From Thraustochytrium sp. TN22 (lineage: Eukaryota > Sar > Bigyra > Thraustochytrida > Thraustochytriidae): 64,000 nt of DNA. Below, one piece after another: positions 8,438 to 18,276 of this stretch. Position 1 is the stretch's first letter, and each line of letters starts with the position of its first letter. The DNA lies in assembly GCA_013306675.1 (NCBI GenBank), contig JABLUY010000111.1, positions 1 through 64,000 of the forward strand, given 5' to 3'. Under the pieces are notes generated by a model. It worked only from the letters and a program-made list of their open reading frames with translations, did no database searches and was not told the origin of the DNA. A program made the translations under genes and the position numbers.

Positions 8438-10687
8438 ATGCTGGGGCTGGGCGCGGGCGCGGCCCGGCGCGCGGGCGGCGCCGCGGCCGCCAGCCTGGGC
8501 GCGGCGCAGCAGCGCGTGGCGATGCTGTCGGCCGCCGCCACGGGCGGGCGGTTCTCGCTGGAGAAGGTGGGCGAGGTGGCCGTGGTGACGCTGGACGACC
8601 CGGAGTCCAAGGTGAACACCATCAGCACCAAGATGCAGGCGGAGTTCTCGGACCTGCTGGACACGCTGGAGCAGGACAGCTCCATCAAGGCGGCCGTGCT
8701 CATCTCGGGCAAGAAGGATAACTTCATCGCCGGCGCCGACATCAAGGAGCTGGACAACATGCAGTCCGCGGCGGACGCGGAGAAGGCCTCGCAGATGGGC
8801 CAGGCCATGTGCGACCGCCTGGCCAACAGCAAGAAGCCCATCGTGGCGGCCATCAACGGCAGCTGCCTGGGCGGCGGCCTCGAGGTGGCCATGGCGTGCA
8901 CCTACCGCATCGCGACCTCCGGCAAGAAGACCTCGCTGGGGCTGCCCGAGGTCCAGCTCGGCCTGCTCCCGGGCGCCGGCGGCACGCAGCGCCTGCCGCA
9001 GCTCGTGGGCATCCAGGCCGCGCTGCCCATGATCCTCACCGGCGCGCCGGCCAAGCCGGACAAGGCCAAGCGCCTGGGCCTCGTCGACGAGGTCGTGGAC
9101 CCTTTCGCGCTGCGCGACGCCGCCGTGGCGGCCGCGCGTGAGATCGCCGAGGGCTCGCTCAAGGTCAAGCGCAAGAAGAAGAACCTCATGGGCCGCCTGC
9201 TCGAGGACAACCCGCTCGGCCGCATGGTGCTCTTCGACCAGGCCTCCAAGCAGGCGCTCAAGCAGAGTGGCGGCCTCTACCCGGCCATCCCCAAGATCCT
9301 CGACGTGGTGCGCGCCGGCGCCGACAACGGCCCCAAGGCCGGCTTCGCCGCCGAGTCCAAGGCCTTCGGCGAGCTCACGCAGACCGAGGTCTCCGAGAAC
9401 CTGCGCGGCATCTTCTTCGGCTCCACGGCGCTCAAGCAGAACAAGTTCGGCAAGCCCTCCGACCCGGTCAAGAAGGTCGCCGTCATTGGCGCCGGCCTCA
9501 TGGGCGCCGGTATCGCGCAGGTCTCCACCATGAAGAGCATCGACGTGCTGCTCAAGGACGTCAACCAGAAGGGCCTCAGCCGCGGTCTGGGCCAGATCCA
9601 GGGCGAGCTCGACAAGCGCGTCAAGAAGCGCAAGATGGAGCCCTACGCCCGCGACGTCGCCATGGCCCGCATCGTCGGCCTCACCAACGACGACAACTGG
9701 CAGGCGCACTTCAAGAACGTCGACTGCGTCATCGAGGCCGTCCTCGAGGAGATCAACCTCAAGCACCGCGTCATCCAGGAGCTCGAGGAGGTCGTCCCGT
9801 CCTCGGCCATCATCGCCACCAACACCTCGGCCATCCCCATCGCCGAGATCGCCAAGGGCGCCAAGCGCCCGGAGAACGTCCTCGGCATGCACTACTTTTC
9901 CCCGGTCCCCAGCATGCCCCTGCTCGAGATCATCCCGCATGAGGGCACCTCCAAGGAGATCATCTCGCGCGCCGTTGACCTTGGCATGCGCCAGGGCAAG
10001 ACCGTCGTCGTCTGCAAGGACGTCCCGGGCTTCTTCGTCAACCGCTGCCTCGCCACCTCCATGGCTGCCACCACCGGCCTCCTGGTCGAGGGCGCCGACT
10101 TCGAGGCCATCGACAAGGCCATGAAGAACTTTGGCAACCCGGTGGGCCCCGTCACGCTCTGTGACGAGGTCGGCATGGATGTCGCCATGCACGTCGAGCA
10201 CACCATGGCCGCCGACCTCGGCGTCCGCATGACCGGCGGCGAGCCCAAGCTCCTCCAGGCCCTCGTCGACGCCGGCCTCCTCGGCCGCAAGTCCTCCAAG
10301 GGCTTTTACACCTACCCGACCGGCAAGGCCGCCAAGAAGGCCAAGAAGGAGGTCAACCCGGAGGCCAAGGCCATTATCGAAAAGTTCAAGCGCGACGGCC
10401 CCAAGCTCGATGAGGAGGAGATCCAGAAGCGCGTCGCCTACCCCTTCATCAACGAGGCGCTCTACTGCATCCAGGAGGAGGTCGTCGCCACCCCGGTCGA
10501 CGCCAACATGGCCGCCATTATGGGTGCCGGCATTGGCATCCCGCGCGGTGGCCCCATCAAGATCTTCGACCGCCTCGGCCAGAAGTGGGTTGACGACATG
10601 AACCGCATGGCTGACCAGTACGGCGAGCAGTTCCTCCCGGCCCCCATTGCCGTTGACTATGCCAAGGCCGGCAAGAAGTTCCTCTAA
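8438..10687 (+). CDS. HADHA: Mitochondrial trifunctional enzyme alpha subunit (enoyl-CoA hydratase / 3-hydroxyacyl-CoA dehydrogenase)
   Basis: A 749-residue bifunctional beta-oxidation enzyme, close to the human subunit's 763. It hydrates enoyl-CoA and oxidises the hydroxyacyl product with NAD in the mitochondrial matrix, normally bound to a thiolase beta subunit, which is not in this window. The N-terminal 35 residues are Ala/Arg-rich without acidic residues, as in a mitochondrial presequence. The hydratase domain has the oxyanion-hole motif IAGADIKEL (about 97-105) and both catalytic glutamates, E149 in GGGLEVA and E171 in LPEVQLG. The dehydrogenase domain begins near 345 with the NAD-binding loop VIGAGLMGAG and has the catalytic His in GMHYFSPV (H485). 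The frame is intact. The start ATG is the first in frame and has an A at -3. Confidence 0.97.
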   Translation: MLGLGAGAARRAGGAAAASLGAAQQRVAMLSAAATGGRFSLEKVGEVAVVTLDDPESKVNTISTKMQAEFSDLLDTLEQDSSIKAAVLISGKKDNFIAGADIKELDNMQSAADAEKASQMGQAMCDRLANSKKPIVAAINGSCLGGGLEVAMACTYRIATSGKKTSLGLPEVQLGLLPGAGGTQRLPQLVGIQAALPMILTGAPAKPDKAKRLGLVDEVVDPFALRDAAVAAAREIAEGSLKVKRKKKNLMGRLLEDNPLGRMVLFDQASKQALKQSGGLYPAIPKILDVVRAGADNGPKAGFAAESKAFGELTQTEVSENLRGIFFGSTALKQNKFGKPSDPVKKVAVIGAGLMGAGIAQVSTMKSIDVLLKDVNQKGLSRGLGQIQGELDKRVKKRKMEPYARDVAMARIVGLTNDDNWQAHFKNVDCVIEAVLEEINLKHRVIQELEEVVPSSAIIATNTSAIPIAEIAKGAKRPENVLGMHYFSPVPSMPLLEIIPHEGTSKEIISRAVDLGMRQGKTVVVCKDVPGFFVNRCLATSMAATTGLLVEGADFEAIDKAMKNFGNPVGPVTLCDEVGMDVAMHVEHTMAADLGVRMTGGEPKLLQALVDAGLLGRKSSKGFYTYPTGKAAKKAKKEVNPEAKAIIEKFKRDGPKLDEEEIQKRVAYPFINEALYCIQEEVVATPVDANMAAIMGAGIGIPRGGPIKIFDRLGQKWVDDMNRMADQYGEQFLPAPIAVDYAKAGKKFL

Positions 10688-11138
10688 AGAAGGACTATCT
10701 TCGGCAGCGACGCTAACAACGATGACCATGGCAACGACACACTCTCGTGTGCGCCTATGCGACGCGCATTAGACTCGAAAAGGTGAGGAACTGGGCGAGT
10801 CGTGGCGAGAGGTTGTATGTAGCAGCAACGAGGTACTCCTTCACTCTCGGCTCGTACACTGTCAGTGCGTCCTTGAAAAGAGCTTCAGTGCGTCCTTGAA
10901 AAGAGCTGGCTGCCTGCCTGCCTGGCTCTAGCGAGCGGGCCTGCTATCACGAGGAGCGTCGACCTCCTCAGCCCTTTTTTCTCCTTTTCTTTTGGGGCCT
11001 CTCTGCTGCAGTGGCGCGATGGTCGTACACATAACCTCACATGAAACATGTTTAGCAGACAAGCAGGGGATGCCTTTCTTGTTTCGCTGCTCCGGCAGGG
11101 AGCCAAACCAAAAAACCGAATTGTCCTCCTTTGCGTCT
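10688..11138. other. Intergenic between convergent HADHA and AGC-like kinase
   Basis: 3' flanks of two genes facing each other. It contains an exact 23-base tandem duplication at 10862-10907 and short CTGC-type repeats. No gene seen. Confidence 0.7.
10862..10907. repeat. Exact 23-base direct tandem duplication
   Basis: Two adjacent identical copies (10862-10884 and 10885-10907) starting TCAGTGCGTCC and ending AAAAGAGCT, in the 3' flank of the beta-oxidation gene. Confidence 0.95.
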
Positions 11139-12512
11139 TCAAAAAGACGCCGAGAAGAGCGCACGCGACGGTGCTGTCATCGTGAGGGATAGAGAGAGAT
11201 GCTCGTCTCGCCGACGGATGCAGTCGCCACAGCAACCAACGGGTCGTGACGCCGCCTCGCAAGCGTCTTGCCCTTGCTCAGCAGCCAGCCAGTGCGGCGC
11301 CGGCAGGACACCGCGGTCCAGGTCCATGACCGTCCAGGCCGCCGCCTGCGCGCTGACCGTCCAGGCCACCGCCTGCGCGCCCCCGTGGTTGAGCATTGGC
11401 AGGTGCTTCAAAGGAGTTGGTCCGCGCAGGAAGCGGTGTGCCTTCACCTCCTCAGCATCACCGTGGGAGCCGAGGCGGTCCATCGAGTTCTTCCGCAACA
11501 GCTCCTCCAAAAAGCTCATGAGAGAAATCTCCTCCCATATGTTGACCGCATCCTGGGCCCTACCGTGAGTAAAGTCTTCCACGCAGATCGCGTCGCACAG
11601 GTCTTGCGGGTCCTCCCGGTAGAATGGCACGCTGCCGTACGCAAGCTCGTAGACAAGCACCCCGAAGCTCCACCAGTCGGGTTCCATGCGGTGCGGCAGT
11701 CGGCGCAGGACCTCGGGCGCCGCGTAAATGAGGGAGCCCGCCTCGCTGATCGTCTGTTGGTCCTCCTTGAGAAACTTGCAGAGGCCAAAATCTATAAGCT
11801 TGCAGTGCCCTCCGCTGTCCAAGGCCACGTTCTCGCACTTGAGGTCGCCATGCACAAAGCCCAATGCATGCACGAAGCCCAGAGCGCTCGCGATCTCCGC
11901 TGCGTACAGACGCGCATCATGTGCGCAGAGGCGCTCCTCGCGACTCGCGAGATCGAAGAGATCCCCGTTAGAGCAGTGCTCAAGGCCGAGGAGCACCGTC
12001 CCACTCATGGTCTCCCAGAACAGGAGCTTGACGACGAAAGCCCGACCGATGGCGTCGCCGTCCACCTGCATCCTGGCCTTGCGAAAGAATCGCAGCTCGG
12101 ACCACGCAGCAGTCAAGGAATAGCCCGAATCTGCGCTCGTGTCCACAGATTTGATCGCGACCTTGCCCCATGGCTCGCGCTCCACCACCTGCACCGCTCT
12201 GCGTGGCATTTCACCCGACGCCTCCATGTCCTGCTCTTCCTGTGCGGTCGTGGAAGGGGACGTAGTTGACGCAGAAGGTGTTTGCGAGGAGCACCGCAGA
12301 CTTGGGACTGCAGCGCACGCCGCCTCGGCTCCAATGGAGCTTGCCTCGCCAAGTCGTGGTGCGAGATGCTGCGCATATGCAGTAGCCCATACCTCGGCCA
12401 CACTGGCAGCGGCATCGTCAACCGCACCAACCTCCTCGCAAGCTGAGGTGGAGCCGTCGTCGTGCGTCGGCGCCGTTCTCCTGGGCGCGCCTGCCAGCGT
12501 GTGGCGCAGCAT
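11139..12512 (-). CDS. AGC-like serine/threonine protein kinase with HGD catalytic loop
   Basis: A 457-residue protein with a kinase domain at about 105-365, started at the ATG at 12512. Recognisable features: VAIK with the ATP lysine K121, the helix-C glutamate near E139, a catalytic loop HGDLKCEN (D223, K225, N228), DFG at 241-243, and APE at 265-267. DWWSFGVLVYEL and a C-lobe ending RLGSHGDAEEVKAHRFL are both AGC-group traits. Two oddities: the usual HRD arginine is glycine (HGD), and the glycine-rich loop is poor (REPWGKVAIK instead of GxGxxG). The first 100 residues are Ser/Ala-rich and low in complexity. Near the C-terminus a nine-residue unit AQAVAWTVS is nearly repeated, from a 27-base tandem duplication at about 11330-11385. 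The catalytic Lys, Glu and both Asp remain, so activity is likely. Substrate unknown. Confidence 0.85.
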   Translation of the reverse strand: MLRHTLAGAPRRTAPTHDDGSTSACEEVGAVDDAAASVAEVWATAYAQHLAPRLGEASSIGAEAACAAVPSLRCSSQTPSASTTSPSTTAQEEQDMEASGEMPRRAVQVVEREPWGKVAIKSVDTSADSGYSLTAAWSELRFFRKARMQVDGDAIGRAFVVKLLFWETMSGTVLLGLEHCSNGDLFDLASREERLCAHDARLYAAEIASALGFVHALGFVHGDLKCENVALDSGGHCKLIDFGLCKFLKEDQQTISEAGSLIYAAPEVLRRLPHRMEPDWWSFGVLVYELAYGSVPFYREDPQDLCDAICVEDFTHGRAQDAVNIWEEISLMSFLEELLRKNSMDRLGSHGDAEEVKAHRFLRGPTPLKHLPMLNHGGAQAVAWTVSAQAAAWTVMDLDRGVLPAPHWLAAEQGQDACEAASRPVGCCGDCIRRRDEHLSLSLTMTAPSRALFSASF

Positions 12513-12535
12513 CTGCCAGTGTGCAGTGCAACGCC

Positions 12536-12567
12536 TGCCAGTGCTGGTGCGCGGCGCAGCACTGGCA
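12536..12567. repeat. Perfect inverted repeat (hairpin) just upstream of kinase start
   Basis: Arms TGCCAGTGCTG and CAGCACTGGCA (11 bases each, perfect complement) surround a 10-base loop. It lies 24 bases upstream of the kinase ATG at 12512, within a cluster of CCAGTG/CACTGG motifs. It could form a stem in the 5' leader or be a dyad protein-binding site. Confidence 0.8.
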
Positions 12568-15510
12568 CCTGCCAGTGCGCACCTGTCACTATGTTGCCTT
12601 CGCGCGCGAGCGCGCTACGCTGGTACGCAGTGCTGCGCGGCTAGCTCGTACGTGCAGGCAGTGCCCACGACCCTCGCGTGTGCGCACACAGCCACGCAGG
12701 TGCACCTCAGGTTCTCCACGCCACCTTGCGCTTCCAAACAAGGTCGCGTCCTGACGGTCAGCGCAGTCTGCGTAGGCGTTCGGCCTCTTGCGTTGCCTTG
12801 GCTCGCGGCGCCGTACCGACCGCCCGACTCAACGCTTCACCGCCAAGAGCGGCACCTCTGGCGCGCTTCGAGGTGCGGCCCCGGATTCTAGCTTTGCTGG
12901 CGAATGTGGCCCGGCCCGGCCGCTCACAGCACAGGGGGGACTAGGCCTACAAGAAGGGACAGCACAGCACAGCTCTGTCGGTGAATGAGTGCAGGGGCCT
13001 CGCGAACTTCAAGGTCGAGCTACAGCTCTGCGCTTCGAGCTAGTCTGCTTCCCGGCGAGGGCCCACTGACGAAAGCTCTGGACGTAAATTCGGGGCTCCG
13101 CGGCTCAGCTCGTCCTTGGTCCGCACCTGTGGGAGAGAGAAACTTGCCCGGCCAACCCGACAGTGAGCAAGCCAACCTGTGTCTGAGCACGTCCGAGCCC
13201 GCGCCGCCCTGTGCCGCGCTGTTTGGTGGTAGCCGGGCGGACGAGTAGCGACATATTTTATCACCTGCGAGCGAGCCCCGCCGCCAGCATCTGGCCGCCA
13301 CGCCCGCCAACCCAGTGCGGCGGCCTCGAGTCGCAGCGCCGAGTCGGCGACCGCACCGAGACTGGGAGGGTATCGAAGCCGCGCTGCCGGTGCGTGAGTG
13401 TGGCCGCGTCCGCAGCCGACAGCTCAGCGCGGCAGTGTCGTCGAGCCAACTGTGGCCCGGTCGGTCTGCGATACAGCGCTGATGATGCGCTCGCCTGCTC
13501 GCTTGCACATTGCTACCCGCACACTCACTTCCGCCTGACAGACTGATGCTCTCACCGAACACCTAATCTCCCTTCGGAACTCGAGAAGGAGCCCCAAGGG
13601 TCATAGGTGCTGCAGAGAAGGAGCCGCGAGCAAGCTGCAAGGGATGCAGCAGCAGGCAGCAGCTTGTGCCTAGGGCAGCTTGGGTTGCTGGTGCCCCCGC
13701 GTGATTCACAGTCGTAGGCTGCACACCACCCGCGTGATCTCCGGACTCCGGATTTGAGACGTACGTCTGCTGAAGGCACCGGAGCCCCTGCATTGGCAGC
13801 GGCCAGCCCTGCCCGGGCTCAAATCCGCATCCGATGAACTCTTCGTCGCAGCTTTGAGCGTCCTCGAGAAGGCGCCGCCCCCACCCCCGGCCCGGGCCCG
13901 GGAACCTCGCTCGAGCCCGACGAGGCCGACGAGAGAGCTCGCGGGAGAAGGCTCTTTCCTGGCTGGCCGGCTTGGCAACTTCGCCAGGGAGCCTGGTGCT
14001 CAATGCTGGCTGACTCGCAAGCTGCTTACGCTGGCCAAATGTACGCAGTTTATTGCGAGCGAGTTGTAGGCGACGGCCAAGCGGCAAGCGAAGTTTAGGG
14101 ACCTGCGGTTTTGCCGCCAACGCGCGGCGCAGAGGCCAGCGCAGACCAGCGGTAGTCGCACTGTGGTGCGCTGTACGAGCTGCTGGCGCGTCACTCACAT
14201 CGATCCAGACTTTGAGCGGAGCATGGCGTCGGCCTTTCCAGAGAGATCTCCGGAAGCCCGCCGGACCAATCCCTCCCCTCTCGGAGACTCCACAATGCAC
14301 GAGGTCTCTGTGGTGGGTGGTGCCAGGTTTCCTGGTCCCGTAAATCTGGTCAGCTTCGAGACTACTTGCCCTCTGGCCATGATGGTTGTTTGTCGGGCAC
14401 AAGGTCAGCGTCACGTCCAAGGCCCTAGGAAAGGGCCCCCTCACCTTGACGAGGTGATCGACACCCGAGACGCCGAGACACGAACCGCGAGCCCGCGAAG
14501 CGACCCCCTATCTGTCGCCTGGCGGCTCACAGAAGCGAGAAGCGGTTGGGAGGAGAAGGATTGCGATATCGTTAGCTTCTGGCTGCCAAAGTCGTGACGC
14601 GTCGTGAACTAGGTTGCTCGGTGTTCTCTGATCTTGCCAAATCACTTGGCTTTGCGTGGCTTTGCGTAGCGCGGCTTCATGAGCCTTGCCGTCTCACTCA
14701 GCGCCGTCAGCTCACTCCAATTTTCCTTTTTCCGGGATACCTTGGTACCCCCTGAAACCCGAAGGCTTTCGTTACCTTCCTCTCAGTGGCCGCTGCACTG
14801 CGCGGCTGCAGCCTCTGCGGCCGCGGGCCTGCCTCCTTGCTCCGGGCTGGCCCTACCGGGCCTGCTGCCCCTCTCTCTCACCATCACTGCTATAATCGCC
14901 GCTGGCTCGGCCCCCTCCCTCCCTCCGGATCACTTGTCACCTCCCTCACTGATCATTGATCAGGCTGCCCATTGATCAGGCTGCCCACCCAGCATCTCAC
15001 ATCAGATGCCATCAGCTGATCAGATCGGGCTCCGAGTTGCCGCAGCCCTCGCCCGCCTCGCTGCCCTCGCTCGCCGCGCCTCGCCCGCCTTTCTCCATCC
15101 GAGTCCGAGTCGCCGCCCGCCCGCGCCGGGTCACGGCGGCGCGGGCAGCGGCTCTGCCACGGCTCTTCGGCGTCGCCACGCGCGCGCACGCGCCGCGCCG
15201 GCCGCCGCTGCCCGCCCAGGCAGGCTCCGAGTCCCCGGCCGGTCAAGGCTCGCGGCGCCGCGCCGCGCCGCGCCCGGCGAGCCGCCGCGCCGCGACGCAC
15301 GCGCGCGGGCGACTCGCCGCGACGCGCCGCCTGCCGCGCCGGCCGCGCCTCGCTGGCGGCTGCCCGCTCGCGCGCCGGCTGGCCGCACGTCGCCGGGGGC
15401 GCGCGGCGCTGCCCGCTCGCGCGCGCGCCTGCCGCTCGCGGGCGCGCGCGCGCCCGCGCCCGCGCCCGCGCTCGCGCTCGCGCTCGCGCTCGTGGAGGCG
15501 AGTGGCGAGC

Positions 15511-15544
15511 GGCGAGGCGAGGCGAGGCGAGGCGAGGCGAGGCG
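15511..15544. repeat. (GGCGA)n pentanucleotide tract
   Basis: About six GGCGA units. The same pentamer, as CGCCT/TCGCC, recurs in upstream regions at 24040-24068, 24165-24186 and 57841-57999. Confidence 0.85.
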
Positions 15545-15908
15545 GCGGAGGGCGCGACCAGGGCGCGACCCGGGCGCGACTCGGGCGCGGCGGCGGCGGC
15601 GGCCTCGCGGCCTCGGCGGCCGCGCGTGCACAAGTCGAAGCCCGCCGCACTTGAGCGGCGGTGCAGCGCGCGCGGCGCAGCGCGGCGCAGGGCTGAGCGC
15701 ACTGGCAGCGCGACGACTGTGCTGGAGCGGCGGCGGCGGCGGGGCGGCGCTCAGGGCGCTGGAAGCCAAGAGTCCATTTCGGAAAGTCAGAGTTACTCAG
15801 TAGGGTAGTGGTAGGTGGCTGGGCGGCCGTGGCGCCGCGGACTCGGACACGCGCGCCGGCAGAGTCAGACCGGCATCAACTCGCCCGCACGCGTGCCCGC
15901 TCGAGCGA

Positions 15909-15961
<53 letters not shown>

Positions 15962-15969
15962 CGGCGCGG
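15909..15969. repeat. (CGG)n trinucleotide tract
   Basis: About 18-20 CGG units with one GTG interruption, some 185 bases upstream of the STE20-like kinase ATG. Confidence 0.9.
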
Positions 15970-16153
15970 CGGCGAGGGCCAGGACGACAGCACGCCCCGC
16001 GCGGAAGTGGGGCGCAGGCGCGGCGCGGCGCCGCGCGGCGCGAGTTGACGGGCCTCGCTCCCCCCTCTCTCTCTCTCTCTCTCTCGCTCGCGCTCGCGCT
16101 CTCGCTCTCTCCCTCCACGGCGCGCGCTCCGCTCGGACCGGTGCTGATCCAAG

Positions 16154-18004
16154 ATGGCGGCGGCGCTGAGGCGGTCGCTGGGCCGCAAGCAGCGGTACAA
16201 GTTCGAAGGGTTTGAAAAGGGAGACCCGGCGAAGAACTTCGACCTGCTGGAGTGCCTGGGCGAAGGCACCTACGGGTCGGTGTACATCGCGTTCGACAAG
16301 AAGAACCAGACGCAGGTGGCACTCAAGGTGGTGAAGCTGGACAATGACGAGGAGGAGGTGCAGCTGGAAATCGATTGCATGCGCATGTGCGACACGCCGT
16401 ACGTGCTCAAGCTCTTCTCGGCGTACGAGAGCGTCGACCACACCCACGTGTACATGGGCATGGAGATCTGCGACGCCGGCAGCGTCAACGACCTCATGTT
16501 CGCCACGGACCGCACGCTGGAGGAGCCGCAGATCCGCGATGTGGCGGCCGGCATCGCGCTCGGTCTCGCCTACGTGCACGACATGAACATTATTCACCGC
16601 GACATCAAGGCGGGCAACGTGCTGCTCAACGCGGCCGGCCAGGTCAAGCTGGCCGACTTCGGCGTCTCGGCGCTCGTGCAGAGCCGCTTCGACCGCTGCC
16701 ACACCGCCATCGGCGCGCCCTTTTGGATGTCGCCCGAGTGCATCTCCGAGGAGCCCTACGATGGCCGCACCGACGTGTGGAGCCTGGGCATTACACTCAT
16801 TGAGATGGCCGAGGGCCGCCCGCCCAACTCGCACATCCACCCCATGCGCGCGCTCTTCCTCATCCCCACGCAGAGCCCACCGCGCTTCTCCGAGCCCGAG
16901 GACTGGTCGCGCGACCTGCGCGAGTTCGCCCACGCCTGCCTGACCAAGGCGCACGACAGCCGTCCCACCTCGGCCGACCTGCTGCAGTACAAGTTCATTG
17001 CCAAGACCTGCAAGAAGCTCAACAGTCGCAACGGCTGCTCCAACATCGTCGAGAAGCTCGTGGCCGCCTCCATGCCGGCCATCCTCGAAATTCGCGAGGT
17101 CGACGCCGACTCCGACTCGGACGACGACGACAACGTGCGCGAGGCCGTCTTCAACTCGGACGACGACGACTACGATGACGGCAACGATGATGGCGACGAC
17201 GGCATGCACCGCGATGCCGTCGTGCCCTTGTCGTCCGCGCCCGCCGCTGCCGAGGCACAAAAGGCCAAGCAGGCCTCTGGCAAGAAGGGCGGCCTTTTTG
17301 GCTTCACCTTCCGTCGCAAGAGTGCCACCGCGACCAAGAAGAATCAGGCGCCGGCGCCGGCGCCGGCCCCTGCGGCGGCTGCGGCCCCGGCGCCCCCGCC
17401 GTCGCACAGGCAGGCGGCACCCGCGCCCGCTGCCTCGCCCGCTTTGCCGCCGCGCCAGCCCGCCTCGACTGCGCCCTCGCCCGTGCGGACCATGATGGAC
17501 ATGGACCCCGACGTGCGCCACAGCGCCGTCTCCCTCCGCCAGGCGCCCCCCGGCACGGCGCACGAGGGCCGCGCGCCGGTCTCCGAGCGACGCGTCGCGC
17601 CCGTGCGCCCGCCCTCGCTCAAGAAGACCAAGGCCACCCTCAAGAAGGCCAAGCAGGGCCAGCCCATCTCCATGGCAGCCATGGTCAGCACCTCCGACGC
17701 CGAGGCTCTCTTCAGGCTTGGCGAGGACGACGTGCGCAAGATCCTCGAGCCTTCGGCTGCCGTTGTCGATGACGCCGATGCCGACGAGGAGGCTGCGCGC
17801 AAGGAGCAGGAGGCCGTCGAGCAGTACGGTGCCATGGTCATGTCCAAGGCATTCATCAAGATGATCAAGAGCATCCAGAAGAGCCACCCCAAGCTCTTCC
17901 TGCTCACCGAGGACGCGGAAAACCCCGAGCAGATTATGGCCCGCACCGTCGCCGCGCTTCGTCTCGCCGCCGGCAAGGAGGTCATCCGCGAGGACCAGCT
18001 TTGA
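16154..18004 (+). CDS. STE20-family protein kinase, MST/GCK-like
   Basis: A 616-residue kinase. The domain spans about 30-285: glycine loop GEGTYGSV at 36-43, VALK with K58, HRDIKAGN at 148-155, DFG at 168-170, and the STE20 signature GAPFWMSPE at about 187-195. The domain sequence, especially the catalytic and activation segments, most resembles MST/Hippo kinases of the GCK group. It is followed by an Asp-rich stretch (about 318-350), a basic patch, an Ala/Pro-rich linker and a helical C-terminus that could be a degenerate dimerisation helix, though I cannot identify a SARAH domain with confidence. The ATG at 16154 in an AAGATGG context is the first in frame near the domain. The last 20 codons and the 3' flank are repeated just downstream (see 17942-18276). 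It probably acts in a kinase cascade for growth, cytoskeleton or stress control. Confidence 0.92.
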   Translation: MAAALRRSLGRKQRYKFEGFEKGDPAKNFDLLECLGEGTYGSVYIAFDKKNQTQVALKVVKLDNDEEEVQLEIDCMRMCDTPYVLKLFSAYESVDHTHVYMGMEICDAGSVNDLMFATDRTLEEPQIRDVAAGIALGLAYVHDMNIIHRDIKAGNVLLNAAGQVKLADFGVSALVQSRFDRCHTAIGAPFWMSPECISEEPYDGRTDVWSLGITLIEMAEGRPPNSHIHPMRALFLIPTQSPPRFSEPEDWSRDLREFAHACLTKAHDSRPTSADLLQYKFIAKTCKKLNSRNGCSNIVEKLVAASMPAILEIREVDADSDSDDDDNVREAVFNSDDDDYDDGNDDGDDGMHRDAVVPLSSAPAAAEAQKAKQASGKKGGLFGFTFRRKSATATKKNQAPAPAPAPAAAAAPAPPPSHRQAAPAPAASPALPPRQPASTAPSPVRTMMDMDPDVRHSAVSLRQAPPGTAHEGRAPVSERRVAPVRPPSLKKTKATLKKAKQGQPISMAAMVSTSDAEALFRLGEDDVRKILEPSAAVVDDADADEEAARKEQEAVEQYGAMVMSKAFIKMIKSIQKSHPKLFLLTEDAENPEQIMARTVAALRLAAGKEVIREDQL

Positions 18005-18276
18005 TTGAGGACCACCCACAGCTTCCCATGGGACCCCACCTCGCACTTCCCCGCGCGTGCGCCTCTTTGAGGACGCCGCCCCCTGCTGCTTCGTGCGTGC
18101 CTTTGGCTCGCACCGTCGCCGCGCTTCGCCTCGCCGCCGGCAAGGAGGTCGTCATCCGCGAGGACCAGCTTCTTGGAGGACCAATCACAACTTCCCATGG
18201 GAACCCACCTCACGCCGCTCCGCGCGCGCGCCTCTTCGAGGGCGCCACTCGTGCTTTCTCCGTGCCTTTGGCTGCC
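17942..18276 (+). repeat. Tandem partial duplication of the kinase 3' end
   Basis: Positions 17942-18108 (last 20 codons, stop and 3' flank) are repeated at 18109-18276 with about 85 percent identity by eye. The second unit again encodes RTVAALRLAAGKEV(V)IREDQL but in a different frame relative to the gene, and has one extra Val codon. Where unit 1 has its TGA, unit 2 reads through. Confidence 0.9.

Larger units (their letters stand above)
12513..16153. other. Gene-poor, repeat-rich intergenic region between divergent kinase genes
   Basis: 3.6 kb with no reading frame I can support. Open stretches here start with non-ATG codons or have Arg/Ala-biased composition with no recognisable domain. 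Visible structure: a perfect hairpin at 12536-12567, a TAGGCCTA palindrome at 12942-12949, a GGCGA pentamer tract at 15511-15544, CGCTCG-type repeats around 15450-15495, a long CGG tract at 15909-15969 and a CT tract near 16065-16085. It must contain the promoters of both flanking kinases. A gene with introns cannot be excluded. Confidence 0.6.

Noticed and set aside
13563-14444. Open frame of about 290 codons on the minus strand
   Set aside because: It begins with a non-ATG codon, has no recognisable domain, and its Arg/Pro/Ser composition is what GC-rich noncoding DNA gives.
14953-15803. Overlapping long open frames on both strands
   Set aside because: All are Ala/Arg/Pro-rich translations of GC repeats and overlap each other in several frames.
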